From Hymenobacter terricola (GTDB lineage Bacteria; Bacteroidota; Bacteroidia; Cytophagales; Hymenobacteraceae), in assembly GCF_017921975.2 (NCBI RefSeq), contig NZ_JAGEMO020000001.1, positions 558,001-622,000 of the forward strand: a DNA stretch of 64,000 nt. Reading direction: 5' to 3'. Below are positions 25,346 through 33,293 of the stretch, one piece after another. The position numbers were made by a program, and so were the translations under genes. Under the pieces are notes generated by a model that ran no database searches, was not told the DNA's origin, and saw only the letters and a program-made list of their open reading frames with translations. The stretch's first letter is position 1; every line of letters begins with the position of its first letter.

Positions 25346-26341
25346 ATGAAAGGAACGTTACTCGCAACCCTGCTGCTAACAGCTGCAGCTGGTTCTGCGC
25401 TTGCTCAACAGCAGCCTCAGTTCACCCATTACGGTCTCAATGGGATGTACTTGAACCCGGCCTATGCCGGTGTCAAGGGCCAAGGAGAAGTAAGCCTCAT
25501 TGGTCGTTACCAATATTTGAACTACAGTGGCACGTTCGACGGCGGCGGTTCGCCCCGCACGGGCCTGATTACAGTTTCGCTACCCGTTCCGGCCCTCAGT
25601 GGCGGCGTGGGCCTGGCCGTCTACTACGACCAGGTGGGCCAGTCGAAAATGACCAACGCCGCGCTCTCTTATTCGCAGCATATTAAACTGGGCTCCGGCA
25701 AGTTGGCCTTCGGCATTCAGGGCATTTATACTTACCTGAGCAAAGGCACTTACAACGCGATTGACAAGGATGACATCAATGTGCCCAGCGATGCCTCCGA
25801 TAACAAGTTTGATGCGGGCGCCGGCATTTGGTACGAATCCCCGAAATTTTACGCAGGTATCAGCCTCAACAATCTGGCTCGTTCTGAGTACTCGTTCAAA
25901 AGCGCGGGAACCAAAGGCATTCAAAGCCGGTATTTATCCGAGAACCACGCCTACTTCACAGCCGGCTACAATATTGAGGCGTCTTCCTCCGTTATAGTGA
26001 CGCCAATGGTGCTTGTGAAAGATGTACTGCCAGGCAGCTTCTCGAGCAAGAGTAAATTTGATAACGCAAAGAACTACTCCTTTGAAGGTGGCGTTCGAGC
26101 CACAATCGACGATAAGTATTGGATAGGTGCCAACTACCGCCACGAAGAATCCGTTTCGGGACTTCTTGGTTTAAGTTTTGCTAAAGACAATGCAATTCGC
26201 GTCGGTTATGCGTTTGACTTTATCGCCTTCAATCAAGATGCGCGGGCCTTCAGCTCGCACGAAATTATGCTCTCCTACCGCCTGCCTAAGCCCGGCCTGA
26301 TTACCCGCCCGGCTATTCGCACGCCCCGTTACAGCTTCTAA
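25346..26341 (+). CDS. porP: PorP/SprF family T9SS outer-membrane protein
   Basis: A 331-residue outer-membrane barrel of the T9SS. The signal peptide MKGTLLATLLLTAAAGSALA is followed by the family start QQQPQFTHYGLNGMYLNPAYAG. Typical features are LSGGVGLAVYYDQVGQSKMTNAALSYSQHI, in which periplasmic turns alternate with strands, and a final strand HEIMLSYRLPKPG. PorP and SprF work with PorK/GldK, PorN/GldN and partner lipoproteins, and SprF is needed for SprB adhesin export in Flavobacterium. It has its own promoter and lies directly upstream of gldK. Confidence 0.94.
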   Translation: MKGTLLATLLLTAAAGSALAQQQPQFTHYGLNGMYLNPAYAGVKGQGEVSLIGRYQYLNYSGTFDGGGSPRTGLITVSLPVPALSGGVGLAVYYDQVGQSKMTNAALSYSQHIKLGSGKLAFGIQGIYTYLSKGTYNAIDKDDINVPSDASDNKFDAGAGIWYESPKFYAGISLNNLARSEYSFKSAGTKGIQSRYLSENHAYFTAGYNIEASSSVIVTPMVLVKDVLPGSFSSKSKFDNAKNYSFEGGVRATIDDKYWIGANYRHEESVSGLLGLSFAKDNAIRVGYAFDFIAFNQDARAFSSHEIMLSYRLPKPGLITRPAIRTPRYSF

Positions 26342-26589
26342 TTTTCCTATTTTCTTATCTTGCTCGCCAAAAGGCATTATCCAATTCAGTTAGGATAAAT
26401 TTTAGTCGGCCTCGCAGACGATAAAACGGATTAACCGAGTTATTTGCGCTATTCAGCGTATTTACCCCCAATTTAGTAGTGTGCAGAAATAGTTAGCTAT
26501 TGCACAGTTTCCTAAATAAGTGTAGATTTGCCTGCCCATCTAAATGTACTTTAGCGGTATTGGTAATTAAAACAGATTTTTTAACTCTC
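26342..26589. other. porP-gldK intergenic region
   Basis: No gene was seen. It contains the gldK promoter near its right end and no strong hairpin, so porP transcripts may read through into gldK. Confidence 0.5.
26500..26530 (+). promoter_or_regulatory. Promoter of the gldKLMN operon
   Basis: The -7 box TAGATTTG is at 26523-26530, with a TTG at 26500-26502 about 20 bases upstream, where the Bacteroidota -33 element is expected. The gldK ATG at 26590 follows about 55 bases downstream. Confidence 0.7.
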
Positions 26590-27609
26590 ATGAACAAGCT
26601 TCTAGCATTATCCCTTTTCGCTATCTCTGGGGCATTATTAGGCGGGTGCGGATTTGGCAAAGGCCCCCAGGGTGACTTGGTAGGCGCCGAAGACCGCCCC
26701 ATTTTTAACCCTCAGGAAGTGCCTTTTGGCATGGTTCCCTGCCCCGGTGGTACTTTTCACATGGGCCAGACCGACCAGGACATCTCCGCATCGATGGTTA
26801 ACATGAACAAGCAGGTGACCATCGCCGGCTTCTACATGGACGAAACGGAGATTACCAACAACGAATACCGCCAGTTTGTGGACGCTATCAAGCAAGACTC
26901 GCTGGACGTGCTAGGGGAAGAATACGTGATGACGGAACTGTACCCGGATACCACGGTGTGGGTACGGGACTTTACCTACCACATGGGCGACCCTCTGTTG
27001 GAGTACTACTACACTCACCCAGCGTTTGATGAATATCCAGTGGTCGGCGTTGACTGGTTTGCTGCTAAGTATTTCTGCAACTGGCGCACAAAGTTCCGCA
27101 ATGCGGCCCGCGAAGAAGCCGGCTATGCTAACGACCCGAACTTCCGTTTGCCTTCCGAGGCCGAATGGGAGTACGCTGCTCGCGGGGGCCGTGATTTGGC
27201 TACGTATCCCTGGGGCGGTCCTTACCTGCGCAACAGCAAGGGTTGCATGCTGGCTAACTTCAAGCCCGGCCGCGGGGATTACGCCTCCGATGGCTTTGCT
27301 TACACCTCGGAAGTAGGTTCTTTCTTCCCCAATGACTTTGGTTTGTACGACATGGCCGGCAACGTGTCGGAATGGTGCGATGACGCTTATATGGAAGCCT
27401 CCGTGCCGGTTGTGTGGGACTTGAACCCTACCAACCCGGATGACAACGAGCCCCGCAAAGTGGTGCGCGGTGGTTCGTGGAAAGACATTGCGTACTTCCT
27501 CGAAACAGGCACTCGCAACTTCGAATACCAGGATTCGGCTCGCTCGTACATCGGTTTCCGGTGCTCGATGATTCAAATTGGTATGGGCACCAACAGTTCC
27601 CTCAACTAA
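26590..27609 (+). CDS. gldK: T9SS ring lipoprotein GldK/PorK
   Basis: A 339-residue outer-membrane lipoprotein. The start is MNKLLALSLFAISGALLGGC with lipobox LGGC (C20). The open frame extends to 26500, across the promoter box. The body is an FGE-sulfatase (formylglycine-generating enzyme-like) fold: CPGGTFHMGQTDQD, FYMDETEITNNEYRQFVD, VGVDWFAAKYFCNWR, RLPSEAEWEYAARGG, YDMAGNVSEWCDDAY and VVRGGSWKD. GldK forms the periplasmic ring with GldN around the T9SS motor. It is the first gene of gldK-L-M-N. Confidence 0.97.
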   Translation: MNKLLALSLFAISGALLGGCGFGKGPQGDLVGAEDRPIFNPQEVPFGMVPCPGGTFHMGQTDQDISASMVNMNKQVTIAGFYMDETEITNNEYRQFVDAIKQDSLDVLGEEYVMTELYPDTTVWVRDFTYHMGDPLLEYYYTHPAFDEYPVVGVDWFAAKYFCNWRTKFRNAAREEAGYANDPNFRLPSEAEWEYAARGGRDLATYPWGGPYLRNSKGCMLANFKPGRGDYASDGFAYTSEVGSFFPNDFGLYDMAGNVSEWCDDAYMEASVPVVWDLNPTNPDDNEPRKVVRGGSWKDIAYFLETGTRNFEYQDSARSYIGFRCSMIQIGMGTNSSLN

Positions 27610-27694
27610 AAATTTAAACGGCCAAACGCCATATTTTTAACCACCCTCCCCCTTCCAACACCTTCTTTCAACCCCTTTCAACAGTTAAAATCTC

Positions 27695-28498
27695 ATGGCA
27701 GCTAAAGGAAGTTTTCTCTACGATACGCTGATGCCCAAAATTTACGGCATCGGTGCAGCCGTTGTAATTGTCGGTGCATTGTTCAAAATCGAGCACTGGA
27801 AAGGTGCCGACTCTATGCTAATTGTAGGTTTGGGTACGGAAGCCGTTATCTTCTTCCTAAGCGCATTCCAGCCCCAGGCCCACGAGCACGACTGGAGCTT
27901 GGTGTACCCGGAATTGAACGAAGGTTATGACCCCTCAACGGGCGGCAAACAAAACGATAGCAGCGCTAAAGGCTTGACGATGAAGCTGGACGATATGCTG
28001 AAAAATGCTAACGTAACGCCGGAGGCTCTCACCAGCTTGGGCCAGGGCCTGAACCGCTTGAGCACCACCACATCGCAGCTGTCGCAATTGGGCGAGGCTA
28101 CCAACGTGACCGACGAGTACACCAAGAAAGTGCGTTCGGCTGCCGACTCGCTCGACAAAATCAACGTGGCTTACGGTAACACGGTAGAGGCAATTTCGGC
28201 CATGTCGAATGCTACTTCCGATGCTAAAGAGTACCACATGCAGGTGCAAAACGTGACCAAAAATCTGGGTGCTCTGAACGCAGTGTATGAAATGGAGTTG
28301 CAGGATGCCAACACGCACCTTAAGTCCATGAACCAGTTCTACGGTACGCTCAGCAAGGCCATGGACAACATGACCCAGGCTGGTAAAGACACCGAGCAAT
28401 TCCAGAAGCAAGTATCTGACCTGACGGGCAACCTGACTTCGCTCAACCGGGTGTACGGCAATATGCTGAACGCCATGCGTGCTCCTGCCCAAGCTTAA
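27695..28498 (+). CDS. gldL: T9SS motor protein GldL/PorL
   Basis: A 267-residue inner-membrane protein. Two N-terminal helices (about 15-30 and 40-58: IYGIGAAVVIVGALFKIEHW, SMLIVGLGTEAVIFFLSAF) hold the conserved K-E-H region of the proton channel. A cytoplasmic tail follows with long amphipathic helices rich in Ala, Asn and Thr (coiled-coil-like). GldL pentamers surround a GldM dimer and convert proton flow to rotation that drives secretion and gliding. It lies 85 bases after gldK. Confidence 0.97.
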   Translation: MAAKGSFLYDTLMPKIYGIGAAVVIVGALFKIEHWKGADSMLIVGLGTEAVIFFLSAFQPQAHEHDWSLVYPELNEGYDPSTGGKQNDSSAKGLTMKLDDMLKNANVTPEALTSLGQGLNRLSTTTSQLSQLGEATNVTDEYTKKVRSAADSLDKINVAYGNTVEAISAMSNATSDAKEYHMQVQNVTKNLGALNAVYEMELQDANTHLKSMNQFYGTLSKAMDNMTQAGKDTEQFQKQVSDLTGNLTSLNRVYGNMLNAMRAPAQA

Positions 28499-28554
28499 GG
28501 CTTAGGAAGATAGCAAACAGTTAGTTCTTCATCCAATTTTAGAGGAAACAGATA

Positions 28555-30135
28555 ATGGCAGGCGGAAAAGAAACCCCGCGGCAGAAGATGATTGGCATGA
28601 TGTACCTCGTGCTAACCGCTCTTCTGGCGCTTCAAGTGAACTCAGCGATTCTGCTGAAGTTCAAATTTATCGACGATAGTCTTTTGGGCGTCAATGATAA
28701 GACCTCGGTGGCGGCCGACGGTACCATTGATGGCATTAAGACGGCAGTTACCAAGAACCAGAATCAAGCCCGTGACTTGGCCGTGTTGAAGCAGAGCGAA
28801 GAAATTCGCAGCAAGACGAAGGACATGGTTACCTACTTGCGTGAAATTCGGCAGCAACTGCTGAAGGTGACGGAAAACACTGGTCCGGAAATGACCAACC
28901 TGAGCGGTGAAGATAAGGTGGCTATCACCATGTTGGGTGGTAAGCGCAACGGGCTTGCTTACACCGGTCTGAAACCAAAGCTGAACGAATACTCTGACTT
29001 TATTAAGCAATACGTGCCGGAGGCTTCTCCGCTGGCTGTTGATGCGAAAGATGACAAGCGAGTAACCGAGAAATCGCAGAAAACCAAGGACTTTGCGGAA
29101 CTCAACTTCGAGAATACTCCGGTTGTAGCTGCATTGGCCACCATCTCGCAAAAAGAGACGGAAGTGCTGAAGTACGAGGCGGAAGCGTTGTCCGCTCAGG
29201 CTCAGAAAGTAGGTGCTAAGTCGCTTGTGTTTGATAAAATTGGTGCTTTCGCAAGTGCCGAGTCGAACACGGTGGCAGCGGGCACCAAGTACAAAGCAGA
29301 GCTATTCCTGACTGCTTCGGCTTCGAGCATCCACCCGAGCATGACCTTGAACGGTTCTTCCCTGTCGGTAGGTCCTGATGGCCACGGCAAAGTGGAATTT
29401 ACTGCTCGCCCGGGCAGCTTCGATGCTTCGGGTAATGCAAAGGCATCGTGGGAAGGACGGATTAAGTTCAACCAGAACGGCCGCGATACCACCTTCACAG
29501 TGAAAGTGCCTTACACTATCACTAAGCCAGTGATGCAGATTCAGTCGGCTTCGGTGCAGGCACTGTATTTCAAGTGCGGCAACAAGCTGAACGTTTCGGT
29601 GCCGGCACTGGGCGCGCAGTACAAGCCCAGCTTCTCGGCTTCCGGCGCGGCTGTGATGTCGGGTGCCAAAGTGGGTGATGTGACGCTCGTTCCTAACTCC
29701 CGTGAGGTAACGTTGAATGTGAGCAGCGGCGGCAACGCCATCGGCTCGCAGACGTTCCAGGTGCGTCCCATTCCGAAGCCTACGATTGAGGCTTTCGCAG
29801 GTGGCCGCCCGGTTAATGATAAACAAGGCACTCCTGGCACCGCGGTTCGCTCGTTTAGCCTGAAGGCTATTCCGGATGCTGGTTTCCTGACTTTCCTGCC
29901 GGATGATGCTAAGTTCCGGGTTTCCCGCTACGAGGTGACGCTGGTGCGTGGCAAACGCCCTGCTCTCCAGACCAAGACCATCAGCGGCCCGCAAGCTGAC
30001 TTGAGCGACGTGGTAAATGCCTATCGCGAAGGCGACCGCCTCTATGTTGAAGTAAAAGACGTGCAGCGCCAGAACTTCCAAGGCAACGTTGAGCCCGTGA
30101 GTGTAACGCGCACTTTCAACATTCCATTGCTATAA
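28555..30135 (+). CDS. gldM: T9SS motor protein GldM/PorM
   Basis: A 526-residue protein with the family start MAGGKETPRQKMIGMMYLVL and one transmembrane helix (about 15-38) that sits inside the GldL ring. A long periplasmic shaft of four domains follows, from a helical D1 (IKTAVTKNQNQARDLAVLKQ) to beta-rich D2-D4. GldM spans the periplasm to reach the GldK/GldN ring. Length matches the family. It lies 56 bases after gldL. Confidence 0.97.
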   Translation: MAGGKETPRQKMIGMMYLVLTALLALQVNSAILLKFKFIDDSLLGVNDKTSVAADGTIDGIKTAVTKNQNQARDLAVLKQSEEIRSKTKDMVTYLREIRQQLLKVTENTGPEMTNLSGEDKVAITMLGGKRNGLAYTGLKPKLNEYSDFIKQYVPEASPLAVDAKDDKRVTEKSQKTKDFAELNFENTPVVAALATISQKETEVLKYEAEALSAQAQKVGAKSLVFDKIGAFASAESNTVAAGTKYKAELFLTASASSIHPSMTLNGSSLSVGPDGHGKVEFTARPGSFDASGNAKASWEGRIKFNQNGRDTTFTVKVPYTITKPVMQIQSASVQALYFKCGNKLNVSVPALGAQYKPSFSASGAAVMSGAKVGDVTLVPNSREVTLNVSSGGNAIGSQTFQVRPIPKPTIEAFAGGRPVNDKQGTPGTAVRSFSLKAIPDAGFLTFLPDDAKFRVSRYEVTLVRGKRPALQTKTISGPQADLSDVVNAYREGDRLYVEVKDVQRQNFQGNVEPVSVTRTFNIPLL

Positions 30136-30194
30136 TATTTCGTGGCCTTGCTGCGTTAGTCAACTATCCTACAGCCAATTTGCTTTTGCCCGTT

Positions 30195-31166
30195 ATGAAA
30201 TCCATTCACACGTTGGCCGCCATTGCGGCAGGTTTGTCGCTATCGCTGACGGCGGCGGCCCAGGAGCAAGCCACCACGGCTAGCAGCACTGGTTCGCATC
30301 GGCCGATTCCGCCTTCCGACCAAATGTTCCGCAAGAGTATCTGGCGGCAGGTGGACCTGCGCGAGAAGCAGAACAAGCCGATGTTTTCGGAAGGCAAGGA
30401 AATTAGCCGGGTCATTCTCGATGCGGTGAAGCGTGGCGAGTTGCAGGCCTATAAGAATGATTCGCTCACGTCAACGTTCACTCCGGCGGAGGTTTCCAGC
30501 AACATGTCGTATGCTGACGAGACGGTGAAACTGAGCGATGAAGAAAAGGCGGCTGGTTTTAGCGAAAAGGACCTCGGCGGTGGAGGCGATGACTGGGGTG
30601 CTCCGGCTCCCAAAAAAGGAGCTACCAAAAAAATACCTAAGTTGGATGCTAAAGGCAAGCCAATGAAGGACAAAAAGGGCCGAGTAATTATGGTGAATGC
30701 CCCCGCGGCAGTTGCCGTTGTTGCTAAGCCCGCGCCCGCTGCGAACGAGTACCGCCCCAAGGACATCTATGAGATGGAATTGAAGGAGGATATGATTTTC
30801 GACAAAAAACGGTCGAGAATGTACCACGACATCAAAGCCATCACTTTGCTGGTTCCTTCAACGCTTGCTTCGAACGTATCGGGTATTGAGAAGACGATTG
30901 GTACTTTCAAGTACAGCGACCTGGTAAAGGTGTTCCGTAACAATCCGCAGAACGCCATCTGGTTCAACGCGGAGAACGACGCGCAGCATAAAAACCTTGC
31001 TGATGCCTTTGAGCTGTGGCTGTTCAACTCCTACATTACCAAAGTATCGAACGCGGGCGACAGCCGACTGGACGATATCTACGGTGGTGCTCAGCAGGGC
31101 ATTTTGGCTGCTCAACAGACGGCCGCTGATTTGGTTGAGTACGAGTATAACCTGTGGTCTTTCTAG
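30195..31166 (+). CDS. gldN: T9SS ring protein GldN/PorN
   Basis: A 323-residue periplasmic protein. The start is MKSIHTLAAIAAGLSLSLTA, a signal peptide ending near AAAQ. The TTG at 30180 would only add five residues. Family landmarks are MFRKSIWRQVDLREKQNKPMFS, a variable Gly/Lys-rich insert (about 130-175, GGGGDDWGAPAPKKGATKK), YRPKDIYEMELKEDMIFDKK and FELWLFNSYITKVSNAG. GldN binds GldK to form the ring. It is the last gene of the operon, followed by a strong terminator. Confidence 0.97.
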   Translation: MKSIHTLAAIAAGLSLSLTAAAQEQATTASSTGSHRPIPPSDQMFRKSIWRQVDLREKQNKPMFSEGKEISRVILDAVKRGELQAYKNDSLTSTFTPAEVSSNMSYADETVKLSDEEKAAGFSEKDLGGGGDDWGAPAPKKGATKKIPKLDAKGKPMKDKKGRVIMVNAPAAVAVVAKPAPAANEYRPKDIYEMELKEDMIFDKKRSRMYHDIKAITLLVPSTLASNVSGIEKTIGTFKYSDLVKVFRNNPQNAIWFNAENDAQHKNLADAFELWLFNSYITKVSNAGDSRLDDIYGGAQQGILAAQQTAADLVEYEYNLWSF

Positions 31167-31214
31167 CGTCACGGAGTTAGCCGGATTATTCGGATTTCAC
31201 AGATTGATTGTTTA

Positions 31215-31257
31215 CAGAAAGGCCCTCGCAGTGATGCGAGGGCCTTTCTGCTTTTTT
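31215..31257 (+). terminator. Rho-independent terminator after gldN
   Basis: A perfect 16-bp stem (31215-31230 with 31235-31250, loop GTGA) runs into CTTTTTTT. The T tract serves the gldN direction. uvrC converges from the other side. Confidence 0.95.
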
Positions 31258-31276
31258 TCTTTATAATAGTTGGGAA

Positions 31277-33112
31277 TTAGCTGGGTAGTTGCCGGGCGGG
31301 CATGGGGTGGGAAGGGGCTTCGTGCTGAGCGAAGTAGTCTTGAAGGACTTTGGCTTTGGCCTTGCCTACTTCGGCGATTAGCTCGGCCTCGGATAGTTCG
31401 CGAATTTTCTTGACGGACTTGAACTTGTTGAGGAGCTTGTCGGCGGTGACGGGGCCGAGGCCTTTGACGTCGGTGAGTTCGGTTTTGAGGGTGCCGGCGT
31501 CGCGGCGGGAGCGGTGGAAGGTGATGCCGAAACGGTGGACTTCGTCGCGCATGCGCTGGAAAAGGCGCAGGGACTCGCTCCGTTTGTCGATATAGATGGG
31601 CAGCGGGTCGTTGGGGACGTAGATTTCTTCGAGGCGCTTGGCGATGCCGATGATGGCAATCTGGCCCCAGAGGTTGAGGTCTTTCAGGGCTTTGACGGCC
31701 ATACTGAGCTGGCCTTTGCCGCCGTCGACGATGACAAGCTGGGGAAGGCTGGCGCCTTCATCGACGAGGCGGCGGTAGCGGCGCGACACGACTTCGTACA
31801 TGGAGTCGAAGTCGTTGGAGCCGATGACGGTTTTGATATGATAGTGGCGGTAGTCTTTTTTGCTGGGTTTGGAATTGCGGAAGCAGACCATCGCGGCCAC
31901 GGGGTTATCGCCCTGGAAATTGGAGTTGTCGAAGCATTCGATGTGCTTGGGAAGCTCGGTAAGGCGCAAGTCCTTTTTGATGGTTTCCATGATGCGCACT
32001 TCGTTCACGTCCTTGCTCTTCTCGTTCATGCTTTCCTTCTCCTTGCGGGCGTAGAGCACGTTTTTGATGGCTAATTCGAGGAGCTTGCGCTTGTCGCCGA
32101 TTTGGGGGACAGTGAGGGTGACGCCGGGCAGCGGGAGGTCGAGGAGGACGTTGGTGAGGATTTCCTTTGACTCGCTCTCGAACTCCTGGCGGAGCTGCAT
32201 GACGAGAGGCGCGAGGATTTCGGCGTCTTCTTCGTCGAGCTTCTTGGTGACTTCGAGGGACTGGGTGAGGATAATGGAGCCGTTCATGACCTTGAGGTAG
32301 GTGATAAAGCCCGATTTCTCGTTGCTGGCGATGGCGAAGACGTCGATGTTGGTGAGCGTGTCGGAAACGATGGTGGACTTCGCCTGGAAGTCTTCCAGCC
32401 TATCGAGCTTGACTTTGAACTGATGGGCCAGCTCGTACTGCATTTCCTGGGCGGCGGCGCTCATGCGCTCGCGGAAATACTGCTTGGGGATGCGCAGGTC
32501 GCCGTTGAGAATGTTGCGGATTTGCTGGATGTAGGTGTTGTAGGTGGCTTCGTCTTCGCGGGCGATGCAGGGAGCGTTGCAGTTGCCGATTTGGAGTTCC
32601 AGGCAGGGCTTGAACTTCCCGGCTTCGACGTTTTGAGCGCTCAGGTTGTAGTTGCAGGTGCGGAGCGGGTACAGGGCCCGGATGAGCTCCAGCAGGACAT
32701 TGAGGGACGTGCCGTTGGCGTAGGGGCCGTAATAGCGCGAGCCGTCGTTGATTTTGTTGCGGGTGGGGATGAGGCGGGGGAACCGCTCGTTGGTGAGGCA
32801 GAGGTAGGGGTAGGTTTTGCCGTCCTTCAGCAGGATGTTGTACTTGGGCTGGTGCTGCTTGATGAGGTTGTTTTCGAGCAAAAAAGCATCGGATTCGCTG
32901 TCCACGATGGTAAACTCCAGCCGCTTGATGTTGCGGACCAGCTGCTGGGTTTTCTTGTTGTGGTCGTTTTTGGTGAAGTAGCTGCTCACGCGCTTGCGCA
33001 GGTCGATGGCCTTGCCCACGTAGATGATGCCTTCGTCATCGAAATACTTGTACACGCCGGGCTTGTGGGGCAGGGCGTTGATGAGGGCTTGCAGTTCGGG
33101 GTTGGCGGCCAT
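31277..33112 (-). CDS. uvrC: Excinuclease ABC subunit C
   Basis: The 611-residue dual-incision nuclease of nucleotide excision repair. The N-terminal GIY-YIG nuclease domain (PGVYKYFDDEGIIYVGKAID, residues about 17-36) is followed by the UVR region. Then comes the RNase H-like domain (ECFDNSNFQGDNPVAAMVCF and LVIVDGGKGQLSMA), and two helix-hairpin-helix motifs end the protein (DVKGLGPVTADKLLNKFKSV). It acts with UvrAB, which are not in the window. A 182-base gap with hairpins separates it from the penicillin-binding protein gene. Confidence 0.97.
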   Translation of the reverse strand: MAANPELQALINALPHKPGVYKYFDDEGIIYVGKAIDLRKRVSSYFTKNDHNKKTQQLVRNIKRLEFTIVDSESDAFLLENNLIKQHQPKYNILLKDGKTYPYLCLTNERFPRLIPTRNKINDGSRYYGPYANGTSLNVLLELIRALYPLRTCNYNLSAQNVEAGKFKPCLELQIGNCNAPCIAREDEATYNTYIQQIRNILNGDLRIPKQYFRERMSAAAQEMQYELAHQFKVKLDRLEDFQAKSTIVSDTLTNIDVFAIASNEKSGFITYLKVMNGSIILTQSLEVTKKLDEEDAEILAPLVMQLRQEFESESKEILTNVLLDLPLPGVTLTVPQIGDKRKLLELAIKNVLYARKEKESMNEKSKDVNEVRIMETIKKDLRLTELPKHIECFDNSNFQGDNPVAAMVCFRNSKPSKKDYRHYHIKTVIGSNDFDSMYEVVSRRYRRLVDEGASLPQLVIVDGGKGQLSMAVKALKDLNLWGQIAIIGIAKRLEEIYVPNDPLPIYIDKRSESLRLFQRMRDEVHRFGITFHRSRRDAGTLKTELTDVKGLGPVTADKLLNKFKSVKKIRELSEAELIAEVGKAKAKVLQDYFAQHEAPSHPMPARQLPS

Positions 33113-33190
33113 GAGGGCAGATTTAGACGGGTTTTGCGGGTTTCACGGCTTGGGCAAAGCCGGACGTTCGCGCATCAACCATAACGAAAG

Positions 33191-33272
33191 ATGGCTGGCG
33201 AAAGTCGCCAGCCATTCTAAAATTCTGTTGGGAGCCCGGCGGCCTCCGGCAAGTCGGTAGGGGAGGCCGGGC
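33191..33272. repeat. Two hairpins between uvrC and the PBP gene
   Basis: ATGGCTGGCG (33191-33200) pairs perfectly with CGCCAGCCAT (33206-33215). A second GC-rich stem joins 33234-33247 with 33262-33272. Neither has a clear T tract on the minus strand, so termination is possible but not certain. Confidence 0.5.
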
Positions 33273-33293
33273 AAAACATTAGGACGTTTGGGG

